A stretch of 35,566 nucleotides of DNA from Gemmatimonadales bacterium UBA1120. GTDB lineage: Bacteria > Gemmatimonadota > Gemmatimonadetes > Longimicrobiales > Gaopeijiaceae. Below, piece by piece: positions 1-7,560 of this stretch. The position numbers and the translations under genes are program-made. How positions within the stretch are numbered: the first letter of the stretch is position 1; each line of letters opens with the position of its first letter. The stretch covers positions 1 through 35,566 of the forward strand of contig DCAZ01000099.1 in NCBI GenBank assembly GCA_002313925.1. The letters are read 5' to 3'. Under the pieces are notes generated by a model. It made no database searches and was not told the origin of the DNA. It saw only the letters and a program-made list of their open reading frames with translations.

Positions 1-125
1 AGGCCCTTCACAGTACCGAGCGTTCCGACCGGCATGAACGCCGGCGTTTGCACCTCCCCGTGGGGTGTGGAAAATTTTCCCTGTCGGGCAGCACCCTCAG
101 TGCTCTCAATCTTGAAGTCGAACAT
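1..125 (-). CDS. tgt: Queuine tRNA-ribosyltransferase (Tgt), N-terminal fragment cut by window edge
   Basis: The minus strand from the ATG at 123-125 reads MFDFKIESTEGAARQGKFST and continues PHGEVQTPAFMPVGTLGTVK, the characteristic N-terminus of bacterial tRNA-guanine transglycosylase. Only 41 codons are inside the window; the rest lies beyond base 1. The family exchanges guanine 34 of GUN-anticodon tRNAs for preQ1. It lies 104 bases downstream of queA on the same strand, the common queA-tgt arrangement in which QueA acts on the base that Tgt inserts. No strong ribosome-binding site precedes the ATG. Identification rests on this short but highly conserved segment; the catalytic aspartates are outside the window. 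Confidence 0.9.
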   Translation of the reverse strand, partial: MFDFKIESTEGAARQGKFSTPHGEVQTPAFMPVGTLGTVKG

Positions 126-229
126 AGCGGGTAAAATCTAACCGCTGCTCGTTCGAATGCAGTCTAACCTTATTTCAGCAGCAATATTCGACACGATCGT
201 TGACCACAGGATGAGTATAAGAAGTAAGG

Positions 230-1327
230 TTAATGGTGATCCACAACCGCCATAGCGTCTCCGTACGAATAAAACCTGTAACCAAACACCATCGCCTGTT
301 GATAGGCTGCCATAGTGTTGTCATACCCTGCGAACGCAGCCACAAGCATCAGTAATGTAGACCGCGGGAGATGAAAATTAGTCAGCAGACAATTTACGAT
401 CTGGAAATTGAACGAGGGACGTATGAAAAGCTGCGTGGTTCCTGACCCAGGTCGAACAAGCCCTCCCTCTTCCACAGCCGATTCAAGTGTTCTGACCACG
501 GTCGTCCCGATCGCCCAAATCCGGCTGCCTGCCATGATGGACGTATTGATCGCGTCGGCTGCCTCCTTGGATATATGATAGTGTTCCTCATGCAATTCAT
601 GCTCTGCTGGATCGTCAACCGCTACAGGGCGAAAAGTCCCAATCCCAACGTGAAGCGTCACAGCAACGCGACGGACTCCGTGTTCCTGCAAGCGTGTTAG
701 TAAATCCTTCGTGAAATGGAGCCCGGCCGTGGGTGCCGCTATCGAACCAGGCTCACGAGCGTATACAGTCTGATATCGCTCCCGGTCAATCGGCTCATCC
801 GACCGGCCAATGTAGGGAGGTAGGGGCATGTGGCCGTGTTTGTTGATTACAGCCTCCGGTGTGAGGTCCGAGACAAGCCTGACCAACCGACCACTTTCCG
901 GTGCCGAATCTAAGATTTCCACTGTTAGGTCAGGCGCGACAACTACCGTCCGGCCGGGCTTGAGCTTTGATCCCGGTCGCACTAGAGCTTCCCAAACATA
1001 AGGGTCACCTGAATCGGCTGATGGCCTCACGAGCAGAACTTCCGAGGGGGCCCCAGTTGATTTCCTTCCTAGTAATCTCGCTGGCAGCACTCTGCTTTCA
1101 TTGACGACAAGCACATCACCTGGCTCGAACAACTCAACCATATCCCTGCACTGCAGGTGGCGGAATTCAGGAAAGTTGTCTTCTCCCGGTGACAGAGCAT
1201 CCACTGAACGCTCCACTACAAGTAGCTTACTAGCATCCCGAACTGGCACAGGGTATTTAGCCACACGTCCGGGCGGAAGTTCGTACTCGTAGTCGGATAC
1301 GTGCGAACCGTCAGGCGATAACGTCAC
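230..1327 (-). CDS. queA: S-adenosylmethionine:tRNA ribosyltransferase-isomerase QueA
   Basis: This is a 365-residue cytoplasmic enzyme, close to the usual length of about 350. The family transfers and isomerises the ribosyl moiety of SAM onto preQ1 in tRNA, giving epoxyqueuosine. Diagnostic segments are YELPPGRVAKYP near the N-terminus, GDVLVVNESRVLPARL around residues 70-87, YQTVYAREPGSIAAPTAGLH in the middle and LLTNFHLPRSTLLMLV near the C-terminus. The start is a GTG at 1325-1327; no good Shine-Dalgarno precedes it and no better start lies just inside. It begins 25 bases after the ruvB stop and is followed by tgt, so it is probably read with the ruv genes. Confidence 0.95.
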   Translation of the reverse strand: MTLSPDGSHVSDYEYELPPGRVAKYPVPVRDASKLLVVERSVDALSPGEDNFPEFRHLQCRDMVELFEPGDVLVVNESRVLPARLLGRKSTGAPSEVLLVRPSADSGDPYVWEALVRPGSKLKPGRTVVVAPDLTVEILDSAPESGRLVRLVSDLTPEAVINKHGHMPLPPYIGRSDEPIDRERYQTVYAREPGSIAAPTAGLHFTKDLLTRLQEHGVRRVAVTLHVGIGTFRPVAVDDPAEHELHEEHYHISKEAADAINTSIMAGSRIWAIGTTVVRTLESAVEEGGLVRPGSGTTQLFIRPSFNFQIVNCLLTNFHLPRSTLLMLVAAFAGYDNTMAAYQQAMVFGYRFYSYGDAMAVVDHH

Positions 1328-1352
1328 CGAAGCGAACTAACCAAGTCCCGTC

Positions 1353-2399
1353 TCACGACCCGTCGGTAAAGAGCGATTCCTGAGCATTTAGATTGCCGTC
1401 TGGGATTGTGTAACCGAAACGGCGGAATGCTCGAGGGGTCGCGACACGTCCCTGAGGAGTCCTCATCAGAAACCCCTCCATAATCAAGAAAGGCTCATAG
1501 ACCTCTTCCAGGGTGGTCGCATCCTCACCCATGGCAACAGCTAACGAATTCAGTCCTACAGGTCCTCCCTCAAATTTCTCGATGAGTGTTTTGAGGACAC
1601 GTGCATCCATTTCATCCAAGCCGTACTCATCGACATCGAGCATCTTTAGTGCATCCTGCGCGACTTGCCCATCAATCTTCCCTTGGGCACGAACTTGAGC
1701 AAAGTCTCGGACCCTCTTTAGCAGTCGATTTGCTACTCGCGGGGTACCGCGAGCCCGTCTCGCCAACTCAATAGCCCCTTCTTCATCCGTCTCCACATCG
1801 AAGATCTCAGCACTCCGACGGACGATGGTCACGAGCTCTTCAGCCGGATAAAAATTCAGTCGATGCACGATACCAAAGCGGGCACGCATTGGAGCAGTCA
1901 ATAATCCGAAACGAGTAGTGGCTCCTACTAGGGTGAAGGGCTCCACCTTCATCGTCATCGTTTGAGCTTTTGGCCCGTCTGAGAGGCGTATATCGACCTG
2001 CCAGTCCTCCATCGCAGGATAGAGAAACTCTTCAATGACCGGACGTAGCCGGTGAATCTCGTCGATGAAAAGGATATCCCCTTCCCGCTGGTTAGTCAGA
2101 ATACCAACTAAGTCGGCTGGTTTCTCGAGTATGGGGCCTGACGTCGTCTTTATGTTGACACCCATCTCCCGAGCAAGGAGGGCGGCCAAGGTCGTCTTGC
2201 CAAGGCCCGGAGGTCCATGGAACAGGATGTGATCAAGAGGCTCACGCCTCTGTTTCGCGGCTTCAATCGAAATTGACAGCGCTTCCCTGACCTTACCCTG
2301 CCCGATGAACTCCTCTAGCTGTCTGGGCCGCAGAGTTGGTCCACTTGCTGAGTCTTCGGTGAGTGACTCGGGTGTTGTTATATGGGTGTGCTCAGTCAT
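1353..2399 (-). CDS. ruvB: Holliday junction branch-migration ATPase RuvB
   Basis: This 348-residue AAA+ protein is the motor of the RuvAB complex, which drives Holliday-junction migration during recombinational repair. The Walker A motif GPPGLGKTT is at residues 62-70, Walker B FIDEIH at about 111-116, and the sensor and arginine-finger region (GATTRFGLLTAPMRARFG) follows at about 160-180. The C-terminal winged helix ends in TPQGRVATPRAFRRFG. The ATG overlaps the TGA of an upstream 46-codon ORF as ATGA, which suggests translational coupling. The order ruvC, ruvA, ruvB is standard, but ruvA and ruvB are separated by 155 bases that this small ORF almost fills. Confidence 0.97.
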   Translation of the reverse strand: MTEHTHITTPESLTEDSASGPTLRPRQLEEFIGQGKVREALSISIEAAKQRREPLDHILFHGPPGLGKTTLAALLAREMGVNIKTTSGPILEKPADLVGILTNQREGDILFIDEIHRLRPVIEEFLYPAMEDWQVDIRLSDGPKAQTMTMKVEPFTLVGATTRFGLLTAPMRARFGIVHRLNFYPAEELVTIVRRSAEIFDVETDEEGAIELARRARGTPRVANRLLKRVRDFAQVRAQGKIDGQVAQDALKMLDVDEYGLDEMDARVLKTLIEKFEGGPVGLNSLAVAMGEDATTLEEVYEPFLIMEGFLMRTPQGRVATPRAFRRFGYTIPDGNLNAQESLFTDGS

Positions 2400-2536
2400 A
2401 CGGAAATCTCCCCGAAGTCCAACACCTCATGCAAGACATAGACTGAGCACTCAAGACCTACACCCCCTAGTCGCTCTGTTACGGCATTGTAGGAATGTCC
2501 TGTAAAATCAGAGGTTACTCGACTCAAGATGCTCAT
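2396..2536 (-). CDS. Hidden 46-aa ORF between ruvA and ruvB
   Basis: The ORF begins with ATG at 2534-2536, runs 46 codons without interruption and ends in a TGA (2396-2398) that overlaps the ruvB ATG as ATGA. It starts 18 bases after the ruvA stop. The product begins MSILSRVTSDFTGHS, has a central ERLGGVGLECSVYVLHEV stretch and ends FGEISV. I recognise no family, signal peptide or membrane segment. In favour of a real gene: same strand, tight spacing, and the same four-base overlap style used by yebC/ruvC and ruvC/ruvA. Against: it is short and has no clear Shine-Dalgarno. It may instead be a leader whose translation delivers ribosomes to ruvB. Confidence 0.5.
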   Translation of the reverse strand: MSILSRVTSDFTGHSYNAVTERLGGVGLECSVYVLHEVLDFGEISV

Positions 2537-2554
2537 AATCAAGTTGCTATAAGT

Positions 2555-3139
2555 TCAGGTAGCCGAAAGAGCTCGCCGAACCAACTCTTCAGTCGAGTCC
2601 GGAACCTCATCCTCCAATACCGCGCGGACCGCGGTATCAGCCACTGAAAATGAGTAACCCAAGTTTACTAAGGCCTGCACAGCGTCTTGCGCGCCACCGG
2701 TCACGCCATCCACTACAGGGGTCACAATTGCAAGGTCTGCGACCTTATCTGCAAGATCGAGTGCGATTTTCTCTGCCTTCTTCTTTCCTATGCCGCTCAC
2801 CTGCTGAAGCGCAGTGTAGTCTTTCTCGACTAGGGCCCTTGCAAGACGCTCAGCCGAATAGGTTGACATCATCGCGAGAGCAAGTTTCGCACCCACCCCT
2901 GTAGCAGTCAGCAGTCTCTGGAAAAGCAGTCGCTCGTGAGCGTTGGAAAACCCGTACAGAGCGATAGAATTCTCAGTCACGACCTGTAGGGTACGCAATT
3001 CAACTGAGCCACCCGGAGATGGAAGCCCCTGCAAAACTGTGATTGGGACCTCCACCTCGTAGACGACTCCTCCCGAAGTCTCGACCTCTACACATGCAGC
3101 ATCTCGGGATAGGAGTTTTCCTTGAAGACGTGAGATCAT
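2555..3139 (-). CDS. ruvA: Holliday junction DNA-binding protein RuvA
   Basis: RuvA is the tetrameric junction-binding partner of RuvB. The chosen start, ATG at 3137-3139, gives 194 residues beginning MISRLQGKLL. It overlaps the ruvC TGA as ATGA; the longer reading from 3175 would lie deep inside ruvC and add an atypical 12-residue tail. Domain I (OB fold) spans roughly residues 1-65. The helix-hairpin-helix region contains LLTATGVGAKLALAMMS and LQQVSGIGKKKAEKIALDL. After a short linker, domain III near the C-terminus (DAVQALVNLGYS) is the part that contacts RuvB. Length matches the family norm of about 200. Confidence 0.96.
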   Translation of the reverse strand: MISRLQGKLLSRDAACVEVETSGGVVYEVEVPITVLQGLPSPGGSVELRTLQVVTENSIALYGFSNAHERLLFQRLLTATGVGAKLALAMMSTYSAERLARALVEKDYTALQQVSGIGKKKAEKIALDLADKVADLAIVTPVVDGVTGGAQDAVQALVNLGYSFSVADTAVRAVLEDEVPDSTEELVRRALSAT

Positions 3140-3651
3140 AGATAGAGCTCTCCGGGAAAGCTGCCCATCAGGCAATGACAGAGAGCTGTTGCGACCCCGT
3201 CCGCTGCATCTGCAGGCTTCGGGGATTCTTTGAGTTTAAGCTTCTGCTTCACCATGAAACCAACCTGGTCTTTGGTCGCATTACCACTCCCGACGACAGC
3301 TTTCTTGATCTGCCGAGGAGCATACTCTGCAACAGCAACCTCGTGGAGCGCCGCAGCCAAAAGAATAGCCCCTCGAGCATGTCCCAGCTTGAGAGCACTC
3401 TGGGCGTTCTTACCGTGGAAAACATCCTCGACAGACATTACGAAAGGTTGGTGACGTACGATCAAGGCCACAATCGCTTCATAGATCTCTCGGATCCGGT
3501 CCGCGAGAACATGATCAGGTGACGTTCGAATAACACCGCATTCTACAAGGACAACCGCACCACCTTCCCCGCGCGCGACTAAGCCATAGCCAGTAACCGC
3601 GGTCCCAGGATCAACCCCCAAGACCAGGACTTCGTTGAGTTTCTCCGTCAC
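3136..3651 (-). CDS. ruvC: Crossover junction endodeoxyribonuclease RuvC
   Basis: RuvC resolves Holliday junctions by paired symmetric nicks. The 171-residue product has the expected four acidic catalytic residues: D14 in LGVDPGTAVTGYG, E75 in MSVEDVFHGKN, and D148 and D151 in KPADAADGVATALCH, with the three-residue spacing of the last pair conserved. The start is a GTG at 3649-3651, overlapping the yebC TGA as GTGA. Its own stop overlaps the ruvA ATG, so yebC, ruvC and ruvA are probably translationally coupled. Confidence 0.97.
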   Translation of the reverse strand: MTEKLNEVLVLGVDPGTAVTGYGLVARGEGGAVVLVECGVIRTSPDHVLADRIREIYEAIVALIVRHQPFVMSVEDVFHGKNAQSALKLGHARGAILLAAALHEVAVAEYAPRQIKKAVVGSGNATKDQVGFMVKQKLKLKESPKPADAADGVATALCHCLMGSFPGELYL

Positions 3652-4394
3652 ATCGCCTCTGCGATGATGTCCTCATCAATATCTGCATTCGAGTGAACCT
3701 TCTGCACGTCATCCAACTCCTCTAACATTTCAAGAAGCTTGAGCATCTTCTCCGCGTCCCGCCCCGTTACCGCAACTTCATTCTTAGCAATTCGAGTGAG
3801 TTCAACCGAAGTGGGCTTAATTCCTGCTTCCTTAATTCCATCCTGAACAGACACGAAATCAGCAGCTTCTGTAGTCAATATGAATTCATCCTCATCTGCA
3901 ATCACATCTTCTGCACCCGCTTCTATGGCTACTTCAAATAAGGAATCCTCATCGTACTGTCCCGCATCAATCACGATTTGGCCTTTACGGTCAAATTGCC
4001 ACGCAACCGAGCCGTCTGTCCCCAGGCTACCATCGTATTTGGTTAGTGCGTGACGTACCGCTGCTACAGTGCGATTTGTATTGTCCGTAAGGCACTCGAT
4101 GAAAAGCGCCACCCCACCGGGCCCATATCCTTCGTAAGCGACCTCTTCATAATTGACACCTTCGAGTTCGCCCGTGCCCTTCTTGATTGCTCGCTCGATA
4201 TTCTCAGCCGGCATGCTCGCAGCCCGGGCCGTATCGACCGCAAGCCTAAGGCGGGCGTTGTAATCCGGCTCCCCTCCCCCATCTCGTGCTGCCACCGTGA
4301 TCTCACGTATTAGCTTGGTGAAAAGTGCGCCGCGTTTTGCATCATTGACGCCTTTCTTGCGCTTAATCTTTGACCACTTGTTATGGCCAGCCAC
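3648..4394 (-). CDS. yebC: YebC/PmpR-family (TACO1-like) regulatory protein
   Basis: This 248-residue protein opens with the family signature MAGHNKWSKIKRKKGVNDAK and contains TKLIREITVAARDGGGEPDY, SMPAENIERAIKKGTGE and YEGYGPGGVALFIECLTDN. Family members have been described as DNA-binding regulators and, more recently, as translation factors that help ribosomes through difficult peptide stretches; the sequence alone does not separate these roles. The start is a GTG at 4392-4394 with GGAGG four bases upstream. It heads the operon with ruvC, ruvA and ruvB, a widely conserved neighbourhood. Length is typical. Confidence 0.95.
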   Translation of the reverse strand: MAGHNKWSKIKRKKGVNDAKRGALFTKLIREITVAARDGGGEPDYNARLRLAVDTARAASMPAENIERAIKKGTGELEGVNYEEVAYEGYGPGGVALFIECLTDNTNRTVAAVRHALTKYDGSLGTDGSVAWQFDRKGQIVIDAGQYDEDSLFEVAIEAGAEDVIADEDEFILTTEAADFVSVQDGIKEAGIKPTSVELTRIAKNEVAVTGRDAEKMLKLLEMLEELDDVQKVHSNADIDEDIIAEAM

Positions 4395-4560
4395 TAAACC
4401 TCCATTTGTTCGTTATCGCTCACTTTCAGTCAGGCACCTGAAGGTATGTGAGCGTGGACAGACGGACCAACGTTCCAGAACCTCTTGCGATCTAACACTC
4501 AAGTACATCGTGCCTGACGTAGCCCAGGAACGTTCAATTTGCTGACCCTAACAAAAAGAG
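4395..4560. other. Intergenic region upstream of the yebC-ruv operon
   Basis: These 166 bases lie between yebC and the ThuA-like gene, both on the minus strand, and should hold the operon promoter and the yebC ribosome-binding site. A palindrome GAACGTTC lies at 4528-4535 and a related CGTTCCAGAAC at 4471-4481. I cannot assign a sigma-factor box with confidence and see no terminator hairpin. Confidence 0.4.
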
Positions 4561-5475
4561 TTAACGGCCAAGTGGAGTAGCATCACCATCTTCTAGGCCA
4601 AGAGCCCATCGTATACCACCTATGAGATGTGCGCGGAATACGGGGTCATTGCTCCAAATATCGTCGCGGTGACCAAGTGAGGTGTAGAACGAGCGCCCTT
4701 TCCCAAAGTCTTGAACCCACGACTGAGGATAATCACCCCCTAATTCAATCTCTTCTAACCCAGAGATGTCAGTAGCCTCAGTATCAATGCTAAGTAGTAC
4801 ACGTACCCGGTTACGCGAGAAGCCGAGCGGTATGCGATTACCGAAGAGTATATCCACATTTTCCTGCGGCCGATCTTCATGCCAAGCGGAAGTACCGAAC
4901 TGGTAAAACTCATCCATTATCGGCCAACTCGCACCCAACATTTTCGTCGCTGGATGCTCTAAGTCTTCTACCGTTAGCACGACGATGTGGTTCTGGCTAA
5001 CCGTCCTACGAAAATACGCACCCAGCATCTCGCCGAATTCAGGATAGTTGTAGAGGGTTAAGGAAGCGTTATGGACACCAACAAAACCACCTCCATTCCT
5101 TACGAAATCTAGCAGCGCCTTCTTCTGTGAGTCCTCGAGTGGGAGATTCCCATTCGTCATCATTATCAACCCATCAAACTGCGCCAAGTAATCGGGTGTG
5201 ATCATCGACAAGTCGAGCGCTTGCTGGTCCTGCAGATAGCCCTGGAGGGTAGTGAGTTCATAACCCGCTGCAGGGGCCCAAGAAGCAAGCGCTTCCTCGG
5301 CTGGCTGAAGGCTCGTGTGTTTATAGAGCCCAGCATGCGTAAGAAAAAGCAGTTTCTTAGGAGCTTCCTGCTGAAGTTCTTGCAGGGACGGAGACCGACC
5401 GACTGCCTCGTTCGTGAGTAGCAAAAAGCTCAGGCTGGTAATCCCTATCAATGTAAGGTTCAAGGCGAATCTCAT
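4561..5475 (-). CDS. Secreted ThuA-like domain protein
   Basis: This 304-residue product has an N-terminal signal sequence: a hydrophobic stretch at residues 4-21 and probable cleavage before about residue 30. A class-I-glutamine-amidotransferase-like ThuA domain fills the rest. Supporting motifs are KKLLFLTHAGLYKHTS near residue 41, FDGLIMMTNGNLPLEDSQ near 100 and RNGGGFVGVHNASLTL at about 126-141, followed by HPATKMLGASWPIMDEFYQF. ThuA domains occur in trehalose-utilisation proteins and in many secreted sugar-catabolic enzymes; the reaction is not established for most. The ATG at 5473-5475 follows GGAGG at a good distance. It is transcribed away from the PQQ dehydrogenase, possibly from a shared divergent region. 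Substrate unknown. Confidence 0.85.
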   Translation of the reverse strand: MRFALNLTLIGITSLSFLLLTNEAVGRSPSLQELQQEAPKKLLFLTHAGLYKHTSLQPAEEALASWAPAAGYELTTLQGYLQDQQALDLSMITPDYLAQFDGLIMMTNGNLPLEDSQKKALLDFVRNGGGFVGVHNASLTLYNYPEFGEMLGAYFRRTVSQNHIVVLTVEDLEHPATKMLGASWPIMDEFYQFGTSAWHEDRPQENVDILFGNRIPLGFSRNRVRVLLSIDTEATDISGLEEIELGGDYPQSWVQDFGKGRSFYTSLGHRDDIWSNDPVFRAHLIGGIRWALGLEDGDATPLGR

Positions 5476-5623
5476 GACACACCTCCACTGAGTCGCGTTG
5501 GGCAGGTTAGCCCCAAATGGCCAAGATGAGGTTTTCCTAGGACCGCGCCAGACAATCCCTTTTGGGAAGCCGCTAGCCTTGATACTCTAACATACCCTCG
5601 GAACGTTCTCCCAATACCGTCTC
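5476..5623. other. Divergent intergenic region (ThuA-like gene / PQQ dehydrogenase)
   Basis: These 148 bases separate two divergently read genes for exported proteins and must contain their 5' signals. GAACGTTC recurs at 5601-5608, 16 bases before the TTG proposed as the PQQ dehydrogenase start. The ThuA-side ribosome-binding site is visible as the reverse complement of CACCTCC at 5479-5485. No convincing promoter boxes are assigned. Confidence 0.35.
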
Positions 5624-7528
5624 TTGGAGGCCCACATTCTCCGGCTCTTCTTAATCGTACTATTTATGGGCATTGGACCCTCGGTCGAATGCCAAGACGT
5701 CGATTGGCCAGTCTACGGAGGTGATCCCGGGGGAATGAAGTACTCCGCCCTAACGCAAATCGACCGGGAGAGTGTCACTGGGCTCGAGGTCGCCTGGACA
5801 TGGGATGCAGAAGAGCAGCCAGTGGCGGGTTCCAGTTTGGCATTCAGGGGTGAGCGTGTCCGACCTGGACGCTTCGAAGCCACCCCCATCGTCATCAACG
5901 ACACGATGTATGTGAGTACACCGTATAGTCGTGTTGTCGCTCTCGATGCACGCACTGGAGAAGAATACTGGAGCTATGACCCACGTGCATACAGCTGGGG
6001 ACAGTTGCCTCGTAACTGCGGCTTCTGCCACCGCGGGGTCGCGATGTGGAGCGACGGAAATCAGAGGCGGATTTTCATCAATAGTCGCTGGCACTTGATC
6101 GCATTGGATGCGGCCACCGGACAGCCAATCGAATCTTTCGGAGTAGGCGGAAAGATTGATCTCACTGAAGGACTAATCTGGGAAATCAACAAACTCCACT
6201 ACACGAATACCTCACCCCCAGTCATCTGGAATGACCTAGTCATCCTCGGAAGCGGGATGCCAGATGATCGGGTATATCGCCGTAACCCTCCAGGGGACAT
6301 TCAGGCGTTCGATGTACGGACAGGCACACAAGTCTGGTCTTTCCATACAATTCCACAGCCCGGTGAATTGGGTAATGACACTTGGGAGGACGAATCCTGG
6401 TCTTACACGGGTTCCACAAACGTATGGGCCCCCTTCACGGTCGATAGAGAACGCGGCCTCGTGTATCTACCCGTTGGTACGCCCAATGGTGACTACTACG
6501 GCGGGCACCGAAAGGGCTACAACCTATTTGCAGAGTCTCTCTTATGCTTAGACGCGCGAACAGGTGAGCGTGTCTGGCACTTTCAGACCGTACATCACGG
6601 GATCTGGGACTATGACCCACCAGCCCCCCCGAATCTTGTGACGATAGAAGTGGATGGACGTGTCATCGATGCGGTAGCTCTAATCACCAAATCTGGCTTC
6701 ACGTTTGTCTTCGATCGAGTGACAGGAGAGCCTGTGTGGCCAATCGAGGAACGTCAGGTCTCTGTAAGTGACGTGCCTGGTGAGCGCACTGCCCCTACGC
6801 AACCCTTCCCGACTAAGCCCGCCCCGTTCGCTAGGCAGGGTTTCACATTGGACGATGTGATCGACTTCACTCCGGAAATAAAGGCGGAAGCGATCGAACT
6901 ACTCGGGTCTTACCGCCTAGGCCCACTTTTCACACCTCCATCTTTGGAGGGGACGGTTACAATGCCCAGTGCAACTGGGGCAGCAGGCTGGGGCGGAGCA
7001 GCATTTGATCCTAGGACGAATGTGCTCTATATCCCGAGTAAGGATCGCCCCCTAGTCCATCAACTGGTAGAACCTGAGCCAGGTACTGCAGATGCAAACT
7101 ATGTGCAACGTTTACGGGGGCTAACAGTCTCGGGACTTCCGATCCTAAAACCCCCTTACGGCACACTTACAGCGATCAATCTGAATTCTGGCGAGCACCT
7201 ATGGCAGGTTCCACTCGGTGATCAGCCAGGAATCCGAAACCACCCTATGCTCGCCGGTGTGGAGTTGCCCCAATTGGGGCGCATGGGTAACGCCGGTCCA
7301 CTCATCACAGCTGGGGGACTTGTTTTCCTGAGTGGGTATAACCCCCAAATCTACGCGGTGCATAGTGACACAGGCGAAACCATTTGGGAGGGTGATCTCC
7401 TGGGCAATGAAGGCACGGCAAACCCAATGACATACGAAACAAGCGATGGGCAACAATTCATCGTGATTGGCGTAACCGGCTCCAACTCAGTCCGAGGCCT
7501 CATAGCGTTCGCTCTGCCAGACGAATAG
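5624..7528 (+). CDS. Exported PQQ-dependent dehydrogenase with a CXXCH motif
   Basis: This 634-residue quinoprotein has an eight-bladed propeller of the membrane-glucose/alcohol-dehydrogenase type. Family members oxidise sugars or alcohols in the periplasm and pass electrons to the respiratory chain. Evidence: WPVYGGDPGGMKYSALTQI at the start of the mature protein, repeated propeller motifs such as VVALDARTGEEYW, the active-site block HHGIWDYDPPAPPN, and GWGGAAFDPRTNVLYIPSK. A signal peptide covers roughly residues 1-24. Residues 132-136 are CGFCH, a formal haem-c motif, just before RGVAMW. Start choice is awkward: the first possible start is TTG at 5624, an in-frame ATT at 5636 has GGAGG ideally placed, and the first ATG is at 5666 inside the signal peptide. 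Substrate unknown; no PQQ biosynthesis genes are in the window. Confidence 0.9.
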   Translation: MEAHILRLFLIVLFMGIGPSVECQDVDWPVYGGDPGGMKYSALTQIDRESVTGLEVAWTWDAEEQPVAGSSLAFRGERVRPGRFEATPIVINDTMYVSTPYSRVVALDARTGEEYWSYDPRAYSWGQLPRNCGFCHRGVAMWSDGNQRRIFINSRWHLIALDAATGQPIESFGVGGKIDLTEGLIWEINKLHYTNTSPPVIWNDLVILGSGMPDDRVYRRNPPGDIQAFDVRTGTQVWSFHTIPQPGELGNDTWEDESWSYTGSTNVWAPFTVDRERGLVYLPVGTPNGDYYGGHRKGYNLFAESLLCLDARTGERVWHFQTVHHGIWDYDPPAPPNLVTIEVDGRVIDAVALITKSGFTFVFDRVTGEPVWPIEERQVSVSDVPGERTAPTQPFPTKPAPFARQGFTLDDVIDFTPEIKAEAIELLGSYRLGPLFTPPSLEGTVTMPSATGAAGWGGAAFDPRTNVLYIPSKDRPLVHQLVEPEPGTADANYVQRLRGLTVSGLPILKPPYGTLTAINLNSGEHLWQVPLGDQPGIRNHPMLAGVELPQLGRMGNAGPLITAGGLVFLSGYNPQIYAVHSDTGETIWEGDLLGNEGTANPMTYETSDGQQFIVIGVTGSNSVRGLIAFALPDE

Positions 7529-7560
7529 CACTTGTGGCTAGCTACACGGACGGGACACTC

